A DNA stretch of 64,000 bases from Bacteroidota bacterium (lineage in GTDB: Bacteria > Bacteroidota > Bacteroidia > Sphingobacteriales > Sphingobacteriaceae), in the NCBI GenBank assembly GCA_023450085.1, contig JAEXHI010000019.1, forward strand, positions 1 to 64,000, given 5' to 3'. Made by a program: the position numbers and the translations under genes. This document shows positions 8,762-16,214 of the stretch, piece after piece. Within the stretch, counting starts at the first letter, position 1. Every line of letters starts with the position of its first letter. The notes under the pieces were generated by a model, which was given only the letters and a program-made list of their open reading frames with translations, had not been told where the DNA came from and ran no database searches.

Positions 8762-9919
8762 TTAAGCTTTTTTATACCACTGATAAATCAACATGTTTAG
8801 GATAATGATTGCTGTAATCCCATAACAAAACATGGCCCAGCCACCTAACGACCATAGCCATAAACCCAAGGCTGAACCACAAGCAGCACCCACAAAACTC
8901 ACCGACATAAAGATGGTGTTTAGCCTGTTTCGGGCTTCGGGAACTAAAGTGTAAATACGGGTTTGGTTGGTGACGTGGATGGCTTGTTGTCCAATATCTA
9001 TCAAGATAATACCAACAACAAAAAGGAATACGCTATGGCCAGTGAAATAGAACAACGCCACACTAATCAATTCCAATATAAAGCCTATCATCAAGTTTTT
9101 TCGTGGATTTCCGCCACCGCTCAGTTTGCCTACCAATGGTGCAGCTAATGCACCTGCGGCGCCAGCAATACCAAATAAACCAATTTGATAAGCACTAAAA
9201 TGATGCGGCGGATTAGAAAGGTAAAGTACCATCGTAGTCCAAAAACCCATGATGACAATAAAAGCAAAGAAGTTGATGATAGATGCTTCTCTTAAAACGG
9301 GTTGGGTTTTAATATAAGAAAACATGGAGCGCATCAATTCTTTATAACCACCAGTAAAAGTAGGACGGCTTGTTGGAAAACGCACCGCCATCAGCATCAC
9401 TAACAGAGTACAAATGCCAGCAGCAATTAAAAACATGGCACGCCAGCCCAGTAAATCGCCTACTGTACCACTAATCGCTCTTGACGCTAAAATACCCACC
9501 AATAAACCACTCATGACGATGCCTATGTTATGACCTCGGCTTTCATCGTCGCTTAAAGAGGCGGTGAGGGGGAGAATGAGTTGTGGGACAATGGAGCAAG
9601 CACCAATTAAAACACTGGCTATTTCAAGCACGAAAAAACTGTGTGAAAAACCAGCAATCAATAAAGAAACGATTGCCAATGCAGTGATGACCAAAATCTG
9701 TTTCTTGCGTTCAAACATATCGCCCAATGGCACCAAAAGAAATAGACCAATGGCGTATCCTGCTTGGGTTAAAAAAGTGATACTTCCGGCATCGCTTTCT
9801 GCAAGTTTAAACTCCTTGGCAATTAAAATCACCAAGGGTTGGCAATAGTAGATGTTGGCAACGATAAGACCTGTGCAAAAGGCCATCAAAATTACATCGG
9901 CACGTTTTAATGCTTGCAT
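8762..9919 (-). CDS. MFS transporter, probable 12-helix drug/metabolite exporter
   Basis: A 385-residue major facilitator protein with about 12 hydrophobic helices. The loop 2-3 signature is recognisable as PLGDMFERKKQIL (about residues 62-74), and TM1 carries YYCQPLVILIAKEF, common in the DHA1 branch. It lies 7 bases after the acyl-CoA carboxylase gene and 4 bases before the GNAT gene, which suggests one transcript. The substrate is not inferable. Acetyltransferase-transporter pairs often handle toxic amines or antibiotics, but that is only suggestive here. Confidence 0.88.
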   Translation of the reverse strand: MQALKRADVILMAFCTGLIVANIYYCQPLVILIAKEFKLAESDAGSITFLTQAGYAIGLFLLVPLGDMFERKKQILVITALAIVSLLIAGFSHSFFVLEIASVLIGACSIVPQLILPLTASLSDDESRGHNIGIVMSGLLVGILASRAISGTVGDLLGWRAMFLIAAGICTLLVMLMAVRFPTSRPTFTGGYKELMRSMFSYIKTQPVLREASIINFFAFIVIMGFWTTMVLYLSNPPHHFSAYQIGLFGIAGAAGALAAPLVGKLSGGGNPRKNLMIGFILELISVALFYFTGHSVFLFVVGIILIDIGQQAIHVTNQTRIYTLVPEARNRLNTIFMSVSFVGAACGSALGLWLWSLGGWAMFCYGITAIIILNMLIYQWYKKA

Positions 9920-9926
9920 TTTATCT

Positions 9927-11468
9927 TTAAAGTGGGATATTCCCGTGTTTTTTTCTTGGGGTGTTAACTACTTTGTTCTCGAGCATTTTGAAAGCCTTGA
10001 TTAGTTTTTCACGAGTTTTAGATGGCTCAATCACTTCATCAACAAAACCACGCTCAGCAGCGCGGTAAGGGTTGGCGAAAATATCTGAATATAATTTCTC
10101 TTTCTCCAACCATTTTTCTTCTGGATTTTCGGCTGCAGTGATTTCTCTTTTAAAGATGATTTCAGCTGCTCCTTTAGCACCCATTACCGCAATTTCGGCG
10201 CTCGGCCAAGCGTAGTTCATATCTGCACCAATATGTTTGGAGTTCATCACATCGTAGGCACCACCATAAGCTTTACGCGTAATTACCGTAATACGAGGCA
10301 CGGTAGCTTCACTAAAAGCATATAATAGTTTTGCGCCGTTGTTGATGATACCGTTCCATTCTTGGTCGGTGCCAGGCAAAAAGCCAGGAACATCTTCAAA
10401 AACTAACAACGGAATGTTAAAGCAATCGCAGAAACGTACAAATCTGGCCGCTTTTACAGAGGCATTATTGTCTAAAACTCCCGCTAAATAAGCTGGCTGA
10501 TTGGCTACAATACCAATACTGCGACCTGCTAATCGAGCAAAGCCCACTACGATATTTTCTGCGTAAGCGGCATGTACTTCCAAGAAGCTTTCTTCATCAG
10601 TAACTTGTGCAATTACCTCTCTGATGTCGTAAGGTTGGTTGGCATTTGAAGGAAGTACCTCATTTAAACCCAATCTTTCTTCATTCCCTAAATCATAAGC
10701 AACAGCTGGAGGGGTTTCTTCGCAGTTTTGAGGGACATAGCTTAATAGCTTTTTGACATGATTAATGGCATCAATTTCATTGGAACAAGCAAAATGGGTA
10801 ACTCCTGATTTGGTTGCATGGGTACTAGCACCACCAAGTTCTTCGGAACTTACCTCTTCATGCGTAACTGTTTTTACCACATTTGGGCCAGTTACAAACA
10901 TATATGAAGTGTTTTCAACCATCAAAATGAAATCTGTAATGGCAGGAGAATATACTGCGCCCCCTGCACAAGGTCCCATGATAGCCGAAAACTGTGGCAC
11001 TACGCCAGAGGCTTGTACGTTGCGATAAAAAATATCGGCATAACCGCCTAAGGAAACTACACCTTCTTGGATACGGGCTCCGCCACTGTCATTTAAACCA
11101 ATGATAGGCGCTCCATTTTTCATGGCCATATCCATGATTTTACAGATTTTCTCTGCATGTGTTTCTGATAAAGACCCACCAAAGACGGTAAAATCTTGAG
11201 AAAAAACATACGTAAGTCTACCATTTACGGTGCCATAGCCCGTAATTACGCCATCACCAAGGTATTTCTCTCTTTCCATCCCAAAATCGGTGCTGCGATG
11301 TGTGACCAACATGCCGATTTCCTCAAAGCTACCTTCGTCCATTAAAAAATGGATACGCTCACGAGCAGTCAATTTGCCTTTTTTATGCTGGCTATCAATA
11401 CGAGCTTGTCCGCCACCTAAATGGGCTTTCTCTATTTTATCCTTTAAGATCTGGATTTCGTTGTTCAT
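9927..11468 (-). CDS. Acyl-CoA carboxylase beta (carboxyltransferase) subunit, propionyl-CoA carboxylase/methylmalonyl-CoA decarboxylase type
   Basis: A 513-residue crotonase-fold carboxyltransferase that moves CO2 between carboxybiotin and an acyl-CoA. Typical motifs include GKLTARERIHFLMDEGSFEE near the N terminus, DSGGARIQEGV and GPCAGGAVYSPA (oxyanion holes for CoA), and the second-half block NNASVKAARFVRFCDCFNIPLLVF. Length matches PccB/MmdA. The biotin carboxylase and biotin-carrier genes are not in this neighbourhood, so the choice between propionyl-CoA carboxylase and methylmalonyl-CoA decarboxylase is open. It lies 45 bases downstream of the porin gene and directly upstream of an MFS transporter on the same strand. 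Confidence 0.9.
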   Translation of the reverse strand: MNNEIQILKDKIEKAHLGGGQARIDSQHKKGKLTARERIHFLMDEGSFEEIGMLVTHRSTDFGMEREKYLGDGVITGYGTVNGRLTYVFSQDFTVFGGSLSETHAEKICKIMDMAMKNGAPIIGLNDSGGARIQEGVVSLGGYADIFYRNVQASGVVPQFSAIMGPCAGGAVYSPAITDFILMVENTSYMFVTGPNVVKTVTHEEVSSEELGGASTHATKSGVTHFACSNEIDAINHVKKLLSYVPQNCEETPPAVAYDLGNEERLGLNEVLPSNANQPYDIREVIAQVTDEESFLEVHAAYAENIVVGFARLAGRSIGIVANQPAYLAGVLDNNASVKAARFVRFCDCFNIPLLVFEDVPGFLPGTDQEWNGIINNGAKLLYAFSEATVPRITVITRKAYGGAYDVMNSKHIGADMNYAWPSAEIAVMGAKGAAEIIFKREITAAENPEEKWLEKEKLYSDIFANPYRAAERGFVDEVIEPSKTREKLIKAFKMLENKVVNTPRKKHGNIPL

Positions 11469-11513
11469 TGGTTTATATGGTTTATAGATTTGGTTAAAAT
11501 TTAAAGTAATTCG

Positions 11514-12749
11514 CTACCAGCGATATTGGAGGCGGGTAGTAAATACATTGTCCTTAATGTCGTTTTGATAGTTGGCTAATTGCGTGCCATCATTACGTAC
11601 ATGTTCATTATAAATAGTGAGCTTTAAACGGCCATTAAGGGCGTAGGTTACGCCGTAGCCTAAGGTGCTAAATTTAATGTCGCCTGCAGTGGTATTATTT
11701 CCAGCTTTTCCGATTTCCGATTCGTCGACATCAGTATTTGGGTCATAAACATCGTAGCCAACAATAGCCGTTAATTTAGTGTGGGCTATTTGCTGGGTAA
11801 ACCAGATAAAATATCCATTAAAATTCCTGAGGTATAAATTGGTAGTGGGTTGGGCTGCAAAACTTTGGCTGGCTGCTAAACCCGAAATGCTAGATGAGGC
11901 CGCTACACCTGGTTGTTTGCCTTGAATATATTCTGATTTGAGTGTGGTACTTCCAAAAGAATTGTTGTACTCTAGCTGAATATTAGCACCATAATAATCT
12001 CTTCGGAAATTATAGCCTACATTGGAGGCATCGGTAACACTTACAAAACCATTTTTAGCAGGTTTCAGATAAGTATCGGTATTTCCTCGTACGGTGCCTT
12101 TATAAATGGAAGCACCAAATCCTAAGTGGAACTTTTTATTGGCTAAGCTGTCAAATTTAAAGTTGAGGTTGCCGATGATGTCTTTGTTTGAATCGTAATC
12201 TTTAGCATTAAGGCCACTGCCATTAACTACCGCTAACTCTGCAGTAACAAAATGAAGATATTTTTTTGGCCTATAGCTAATCATGGCACCCAAATCCCTT
12301 TCTCTGGGCATTAAGGTTTGAAAAACACGAGCACGTTCAGGAAAATCTCTATAGCCAGAAGAATAGACAATAGAATAACCGAATGGTCTGTTGAACAAGC
12401 CTGCCGTAAAAAGTAAGGATTTGTCTTCTGGATTATGAAATTGAATGAAGGCATCCATGATCCTAAGACCGTCTTGCGTACCATCTAATTGGAAAACTAC
12501 CGAAGAAAACTTGTCTACGCGATCTACCTTTAAACGTCCACGTCTCAACATAAAGCGACTCGCCGAATTTTGAGCAAAATCGCCTCCCGACCATGAAAAG
12601 ATACCGGGAGATTGTGCTACTTGAAATTGGGTTTGCAGATACCCCGTGATTTTAATGTCATGTATATCGTATGATGAAGGGGCATTGTTATTCTGCGCCA
12701 GTGCAAAGAGAGGCAATATAGTTAGTAAACAGATAAATGTAATCCTCAT
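11514..12749 (-). CDS. OprO/OprP-like outer-membrane porin
   Basis: A 411-residue outer-membrane barrel. The ATG at 12749 is preferred to an upstream one at 12827 because it opens a normal signal peptide (MRITFICLLTILPLFALAQ) and because the -7 box at 12782-12789 would otherwise lie inside the gene. The N-terminal strands (DIKITGYLQTQFQVAQ, then SRFMLRRGRLKVDRV and KSLLFTAGLFNRPFGY) follow the phosphate-selective porin O/P pattern of Bacteroidota. The C terminus ends in an aromatic strand (TTRLQYRW) as expected for BAM substrates. Divergent from the small secreted protein/SulP/carbonic anhydrase genes, with a shared palindrome between them. Ion specificity not proven. Confidence 0.85.
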   Translation of the reverse strand: MRITFICLLTILPLFALAQNNNAPSSYDIHDIKITGYLQTQFQVAQSPGIFSWSGGDFAQNSASRFMLRRGRLKVDRVDKFSSVVFQLDGTQDGLRIMDAFIQFHNPEDKSLLFTAGLFNRPFGYSIVYSSGYRDFPERARVFQTLMPRERDLGAMISYRPKKYLHFVTAELAVVNGSGLNAKDYDSNKDIIGNLNFKFDSLANKKFHLGFGASIYKGTVRGNTDTYLKPAKNGFVSVTDASNVGYNFRRDYYGANIQLEYNNSFGSTTLKSEYIQGKQPGVAASSSISGLAASQSFAAQPTTNLYLRNFNGYFIWFTQQIAHTKLTAIVGYDVYDPNTDVDESEIGKAGNNTTAGDIKFSTLGYGVTYALNGRLKLTIYNEHVRNDGTQLANYQNDIKDNVFTTRLQYRW

Positions 12750-12781
12750 TAAGTTTTGCTTCGATGTGTACAAGAAAAGCT

Positions 12782-12789
12782 CAAAAATA
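12782..12789 (-). promoter_or_regulatory. -7 element of the porin gene
   Basis: On the minus strand the sequence is TATTTTTG, an exact TAnnTTTG, 32 bases before the chosen porin ATG. No clear -33 element. Confidence 0.5.
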
Positions 12790-12852
12790 AACAAAGTTTT
12801 AAAATGCCTAATATTTTTGATTTCCACACCACAAAATCTTTATATTACAAAT

Positions 12853-12866
12853 TTATTACGTAATAA
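12853..12866. promoter_or_regulatory. Palindrome in the divergent promoter region
   Basis: TTATTACGTAATAA is a perfect 14-base palindrome between the porin promoter and the promoter of the small secreted protein. It ends two bases before the latter's -33 TTG. It is suited to binding a dimeric regulator that could coordinate both directions. The regulator is unknown. Confidence 0.45.
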
Positions 12867-12868
12867 TT

Positions 12869-12899
12869 TTGAATTTAACGCTTTTGGGAATTACTTTTG
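12869..12899 (+). promoter_or_regulatory. Promoter of the small secreted protein (and perhaps SulP/CA)
   Basis: A TTG at 12869-12871, a 20-base spacer and TACTTTTG at 12892-12899 match the Bacteroidota -33/-7 consensus. The ATG follows 29 bases later. Confidence 0.55.
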
Positions 12900-12928
12900 G
12901 AAAAATCTAAAAAAAGATTTGACAAAAA

Positions 12929-13267
12929 ATGAAGCTAAGAAAATATAAGCTTTTGGTAGTTGCCCTTTTTATGTGCGTTTTCGCCTCGAAGATGGTAATT
13001 TCCGCTGCGCCTATGTTTTTCAAGCATCTGGACGGAGATTTTATGGTTTCTGTAATCATGCAGTTGGAAAATGAAAACAACGGCGATGATAAGGGAAAAT
13101 CAAGCATTAAGTTTGTAGACTATAAAATGATGTTCCAAAAAATCGACCTTAACTACGTTCACTTGGATTTAGATTGTGGCGTGCCTAGTAGCTTTATTGA
13201 GCACTCTCGACGCTATGTAGATCCATACCATCCTTCGGTTCCAACACCGCCTCCTAATTTCTCTTAA
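12929..13267 (+). CDS. Small secreted protein of unknown function upstream of SulP
   Basis: A 112-residue protein that I do not recognise. It starts with a positively charged N terminus and a hydrophobic segment (KLLVVALFMCVFASKMVISAAP), likely a signal peptide. An amphipathic middle (FMVSVIMQLENENNGDDKGKSS) follows, then one Cys (LDLDCGVP), and a Pro-rich tail (YHPSVPTPPPNFS). A well-formed promoter stands in front of it. The SulP gene begins about 80 bases downstream on the same strand, with an inverted repeat between. Position suggests a link with bicarbonate or anion uptake, but nothing in the sequence gives a function. Confidence 0.65.
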   Translation: MKLRKYKLLVVALFMCVFASKMVISAAPMFFKHLDGDFMVSVIMQLENENNGDDKGKSSIKFVDYKMMFQKIDLNYVHLDLDCGVPSSFIEHSRRYVDPYHPSVPTPPPNFS

Positions 13268-13284
13268 GTTTTTACCCGCACTAT

Positions 13285-13305
13285 TTCCGTATGCTTAATA
13301 CGGAA
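13285..13305. repeat. Hairpin between the small secreted gene and sulP
   Basis: TTCCGTAT/ATACGGAA arms with a five-base loop. No T-run follows, so it is not a strong terminator. It could be an attenuator, mRNA-processing site or operator. Confidence 0.5.
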
Positions 13306-13348
13306 CTGATTTGATAAAAAAAAACTTTAGAAATTAACATAATTCTTT

Positions 13349-14947
13349 ATGAAAAATTCGAATTCGGCTTCTATGGGAAGCGGAATAGGAAAATATTTGC
13401 AAAAGAGGAATTTAAAAGCCGATTTGCCAGCAAGTATTGTAGTGTTCTTAGTGGCTTTGCCACTGTGTTTGGGGATTGCTTTGGCCTCTGGGGCTCCTTT
13501 GTTTGCAGGTTTGCTTACTGGGATCATAGGTGGTGTAGTAGTAGCCTCTATTAGTGGCTCGCAGTTAAGTGTAAGTGGGCCAGCTGCTGGTTTAACCACT
13601 ATTGTTTTGGCTTCTATCGCCAGTTTAGGAAGTTATCAGGCTTTTTTGATGGCCGTAGTTTTGGCTGGTATATTCCAACTTATTTTGGGATTGATTAAAG
13701 CTGGTACTATTGGTAATTACTTCCCTTCAAGTGTAATTGAGGGGATGTTGGCCGGTATTGGTATATTATTGATCATGAAACAATTGCCGCATGCTTTAGG
13801 TGTGGATAGCGATTTTTTTGGTGACGAAAGCTTTTTCCAGAAAGATGGAGAAAACACCTTTTCAGCCTTAGGAAATGCGCTTCAGCACTTTAGTGTAGCA
13901 GCCATTGCAATCAGCGTACTTTCCATTTTGGTATTGGTGTTTTGGCCTAAATTTAAGAAGCTGGCAGTGGTTCCTGCTCCTTTGGTAGTGGTTGCTTTGG
14001 GTATTGTGGGAGCCATCTTGTTTAACGGCTCATCAAATGCTTTAAAAGACAGCCAAATGGTAAAAATCCCAGAAGTAAACAGCGCAGCTGAGTTTTTTGG
14101 CTTGTTTATGATGCCTGATTTCTCTACCATTTTTGACTCAAAGGTATTAATGGTGGCACTTACCATTGCGGTGGTTGCCAGTTTAGAAACTTTGTTGAGT
14201 TTAGAGGCGGTAGATAAAATTGACCCTTTGAAAAGAGTATCGCCAACTAACAGAGAATTGGTGGCTCAGGGCATAGGTAATATTACCAGTGGTATGTTAG
14301 GTGGTTTGCCAATGACAGCTGTAATTGTACGAAGCTCAGCAAACGTTAATGCTGGAGGTCGTACCAAGGTTTCGGCTATTTCACATGGTTTATTGCTGTT
14401 ATTATCCTTGTTATTCATCCCTTCACTCATCAATATGATTCCGTTATCATGTTTAGCGGCCATTTTATTGGTTACTGGATATAAATTAGCGAGAATATCT
14501 CTGTTTAAACACATGTACCACAAAGGTTGGGATCAATTTATCCCGTTTGTAGTTACTGTTGTAGGGGTAGTGGGTATTGATTTGTTGAAAGGTGTTGGTA
14601 TTGGTATGGCGGTTTCAATTTTCTATCTATTGAGGACCAATATGCGCAATCCCTTCTTTTACCGAGTACAAGAAGAAGGAAACAAAAAGAACATCAGAAT
14701 CAAGCTCGCCGAAGAAGTATCGTTCTTGAACAAAGCTTCTATTCAGGTGTTATTATCTGGAATTCCAAATGAAACCAATGTGATTATTGATGGCGCTAAT
14801 TCTAGATACATCGATCCAGATGTGTTGGAAGCGATCCATAACTACAAACATAATGCTTATACAAAAGGGATTATTGTTACTTTAGAGAATATTAAGAAAA
14901 CTTATTCGGTACCAAAAATTAATACAAAAATTGTTGAACAAAATTAA
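13349..14947 (+). CDS. SulP-family inorganic anion (probable bicarbonate) transporter
   Basis: A 532-residue SLC26/SulP membrane protein. The N-terminal core begins KADLPASIVVFLVALPLCLGIALASGAP (about residues 24-51), the hallmark SulP entrance, followed by about 12-14 membrane segments. A short STAS-like cytosolic domain closes the protein (about 440-525, VSFLNKASIQVLLSG...VIIDGANSRYID). The next gene, 13 bases downstream, encodes a beta-carbonic anhydrase. SulP-carbonic anhydrase pairs and fusions are well known and point to bicarbonate transport rather than sulfate. Substrate is inferred from that context only. Confidence 0.9.
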   Translation: MKNSNSASMGSGIGKYLQKRNLKADLPASIVVFLVALPLCLGIALASGAPLFAGLLTGIIGGVVVASISGSQLSVSGPAAGLTTIVLASIASLGSYQAFLMAVVLAGIFQLILGLIKAGTIGNYFPSSVIEGMLAGIGILLIMKQLPHALGVDSDFFGDESFFQKDGENTFSALGNALQHFSVAAIAISVLSILVLVFWPKFKKLAVVPAPLVVVALGIVGAILFNGSSNALKDSQMVKIPEVNSAAEFFGLFMMPDFSTIFDSKVLMVALTIAVVASLETLLSLEAVDKIDPLKRVSPTNRELVAQGIGNITSGMLGGLPMTAVIVRSSANVNAGGRTKVSAISHGLLLLLSLLFIPSLINMIPLSCLAAILLVTGYKLARISLFKHMYHKGWDQFIPFVVTVVGVVGIDLLKGVGIGMAVSIFYLLRTNMRNPFFYRVQEEGNKKNIRIKLAEEVSFLNKASIQVLLSGIPNETNVIIDGANSRYIDPDVLEAIHNYKHNAYTKGIIVTLENIKKTYSVPKINTKIVEQN

Positions 14948-14960
14948 AAATATAAATACA

Positions 14961-15596
14961 ATGAAGGCACATACTTTAGAAACGCAAGCAACCATTACCC
15001 CTGAAAGGGCACTTGAAATACTAAAAGAAGGTAATGAAAGATTTGTGCAAAATTTAAAAGCCAACAGGGATTTACTATCACAAGTAAACGACACTAGGGC
15101 AGGACAATGGCCATTTGCCGTAATATTGAGCTGTATCGACAGTCGTACTTCTGCAGAATTGATTTTTGACCAAGGATTGGGTGATATTTTTAGCGTGAGA
15201 ATTGCTGGGAATTTTGCGAACCAAGATATTTTGGGATCTATGGAGTTTGGCTGTAATGTGGCAGGTTCTAAACTAGTAGTTGTTTTAGGGCACTCTAAAT
15301 GTGGTGCATTAAAAGGAGGGTTAGACGCCGCTGCAATTAGAGAGATGGGAATGGAAAACCTTACACATTTGGTAGATCATTTTAATCCAATCATTGAGGA
15401 AATTATTAATGAAGGCGAAGAGCGTTCGTCTAAAAATGATGATTTGTTAGAAAGATTGAACGTACAGAATGTAAAGCAAACCATTGCAGATATCCGTAGT
15501 CAAAGTTCCACTTTAAACCAATTGGAAAAAGACGGTAAAATTAAAATAATAGGCGCTAATTATAATGTAGAAACTGGCGTTGTAAGCTGGTTATAA
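14961..15596 (+). CDS. Beta-class carbonic anhydrase
   Basis: A 211-residue zinc enzyme that interconverts CO2 and bicarbonate. The ligand residues are visible: Cys58 and the Asp60/Arg62 dyad in SCIDSRTSAE, and His111 and Cys114 in GHSKCGAL. The ATG at 14961 is used; a TTG at 14931 would overlap sulP and adds ten low-complexity residues. No signal peptide is seen, so it is cytosolic and would hydrate or dehydrate the substrate moved by the SulP protein. A terminator lies about 120 bases downstream. Confidence 0.93.
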   Translation: MKAHTLETQATITPERALEILKEGNERFVQNLKANRDLLSQVNDTRAGQWPFAVILSCIDSRTSAELIFDQGLGDIFSVRIAGNFANQDILGSMEFGCNVAGSKLVVVLGHSKCGALKGGLDAAAIREMGMENLTHLVDHFNPIIEEIINEGEERSSKNDDLLERLNVQNVKQTIADIRSQSSTLNQLEKDGKIKIIGANYNVETGVVSWL

Positions 15597-15719
15597 CATT
15601 TAATTACTTAAAAACTTTTTAATCAAAGATTGGGAGCTACGCTTCAAGTGTTGAAGAGGTTCCTGCTTTGTTTAAATTGACGTAAAATAGTTGTAGGTTT
15701 AGTAGTATATAATGTTGGA

Positions 15720-15752
15720 GAGGGTGCCTAGCGTTTGGGCATCCTCTTTTTT
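15720..15752 (+). terminator. Terminator of the sulP-carbonic anhydrase unit
   Basis: The stem GAGGGTGCC/GGCATCCTC (15720-15728 with 15738-15746, one G-U pair) is followed by six T residues. Confidence 0.75.
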
Positions 15753-16214
15753 ATTAAAGAGAAATATGACCACATAGGCACATAAGGGTGCGCTGCAAAG
15801 TTGTGCCAAGTTTAATAAGTTGTTTTTTGAAAAGCAGAGACAGCAACTTCTTTTAAAGCAAGTCGGGCTTTACGCTGCAATCTTTTTGTGAGCGCCATTG
15901 CCATTCATGCCTGTCATCCTGGGCTTGCCAATTACTTGCTTAAACCTCGTAGATTTTTAAACGGCACACTGCTTACCCTTACCATTGAATAAAGTTAAAC
16001 CTACGAGGTTTTTAAGCACAGCAAATGCAACAAAAAGGATTTTCGCTACAATCCCGTTGATGAAACTCAAGTAAGTAAATTGAAACTCAACGAAGTTAAA
16101 TCTATTGTTTTCTATGTGTCTATGTGGTTCATTTACAAATCGCCTAAATGAACCACATAGACACATAAGGGGCTTGTTCTCTCCCCTTAAATAGTAAGAA
16201 GGAGAAAACGTTCT
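15753..16214. repeat. Gene-free island of nested palindromic repeats
   Basis: No convincing gene. From left to right it holds a half copy of the ATGTGTCTATGTGG family (about 15765-15784, ACCACATAGGCACATA). A stretch GGGCTTTACGCTGCAATC follows near 15867, with a degraded inverted partner near 16037-16057. Inside these sit two arms of the CCTCGTAG family (TAAACCTCGTAG at 15941-15952 and CTACGAGGTTT at 16001-16011), separated by about 48 bases. Last comes a complete ATGTGTCTATGTGG copy (16113-16167). Confidence 0.7.
16113..16167. repeat. Dispersed inverted repeat, ATGTGTCTATGTGG family, copy 2
   Basis: Perfect 23-base arms (16113-16135 and 16145-16167) carry the same core as the copy at 7007-7060 but with a different nine-base loop (CAAATCGCC). 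It lies 3' of the amino-acid permease gene. Confidence 0.85.

Noticed and set aside
12646..12948. A 100-codon plus-strand frame across the divergent promoter region
   Set aside because: It covers the porin start, both -7 boxes and the palindrome; it has no protein features.
15957..16166. A 69-codon open frame on the minus strand
   Set aside because: It runs through two palindromic repeats and has no protein-like features; it reads repeat DNA.
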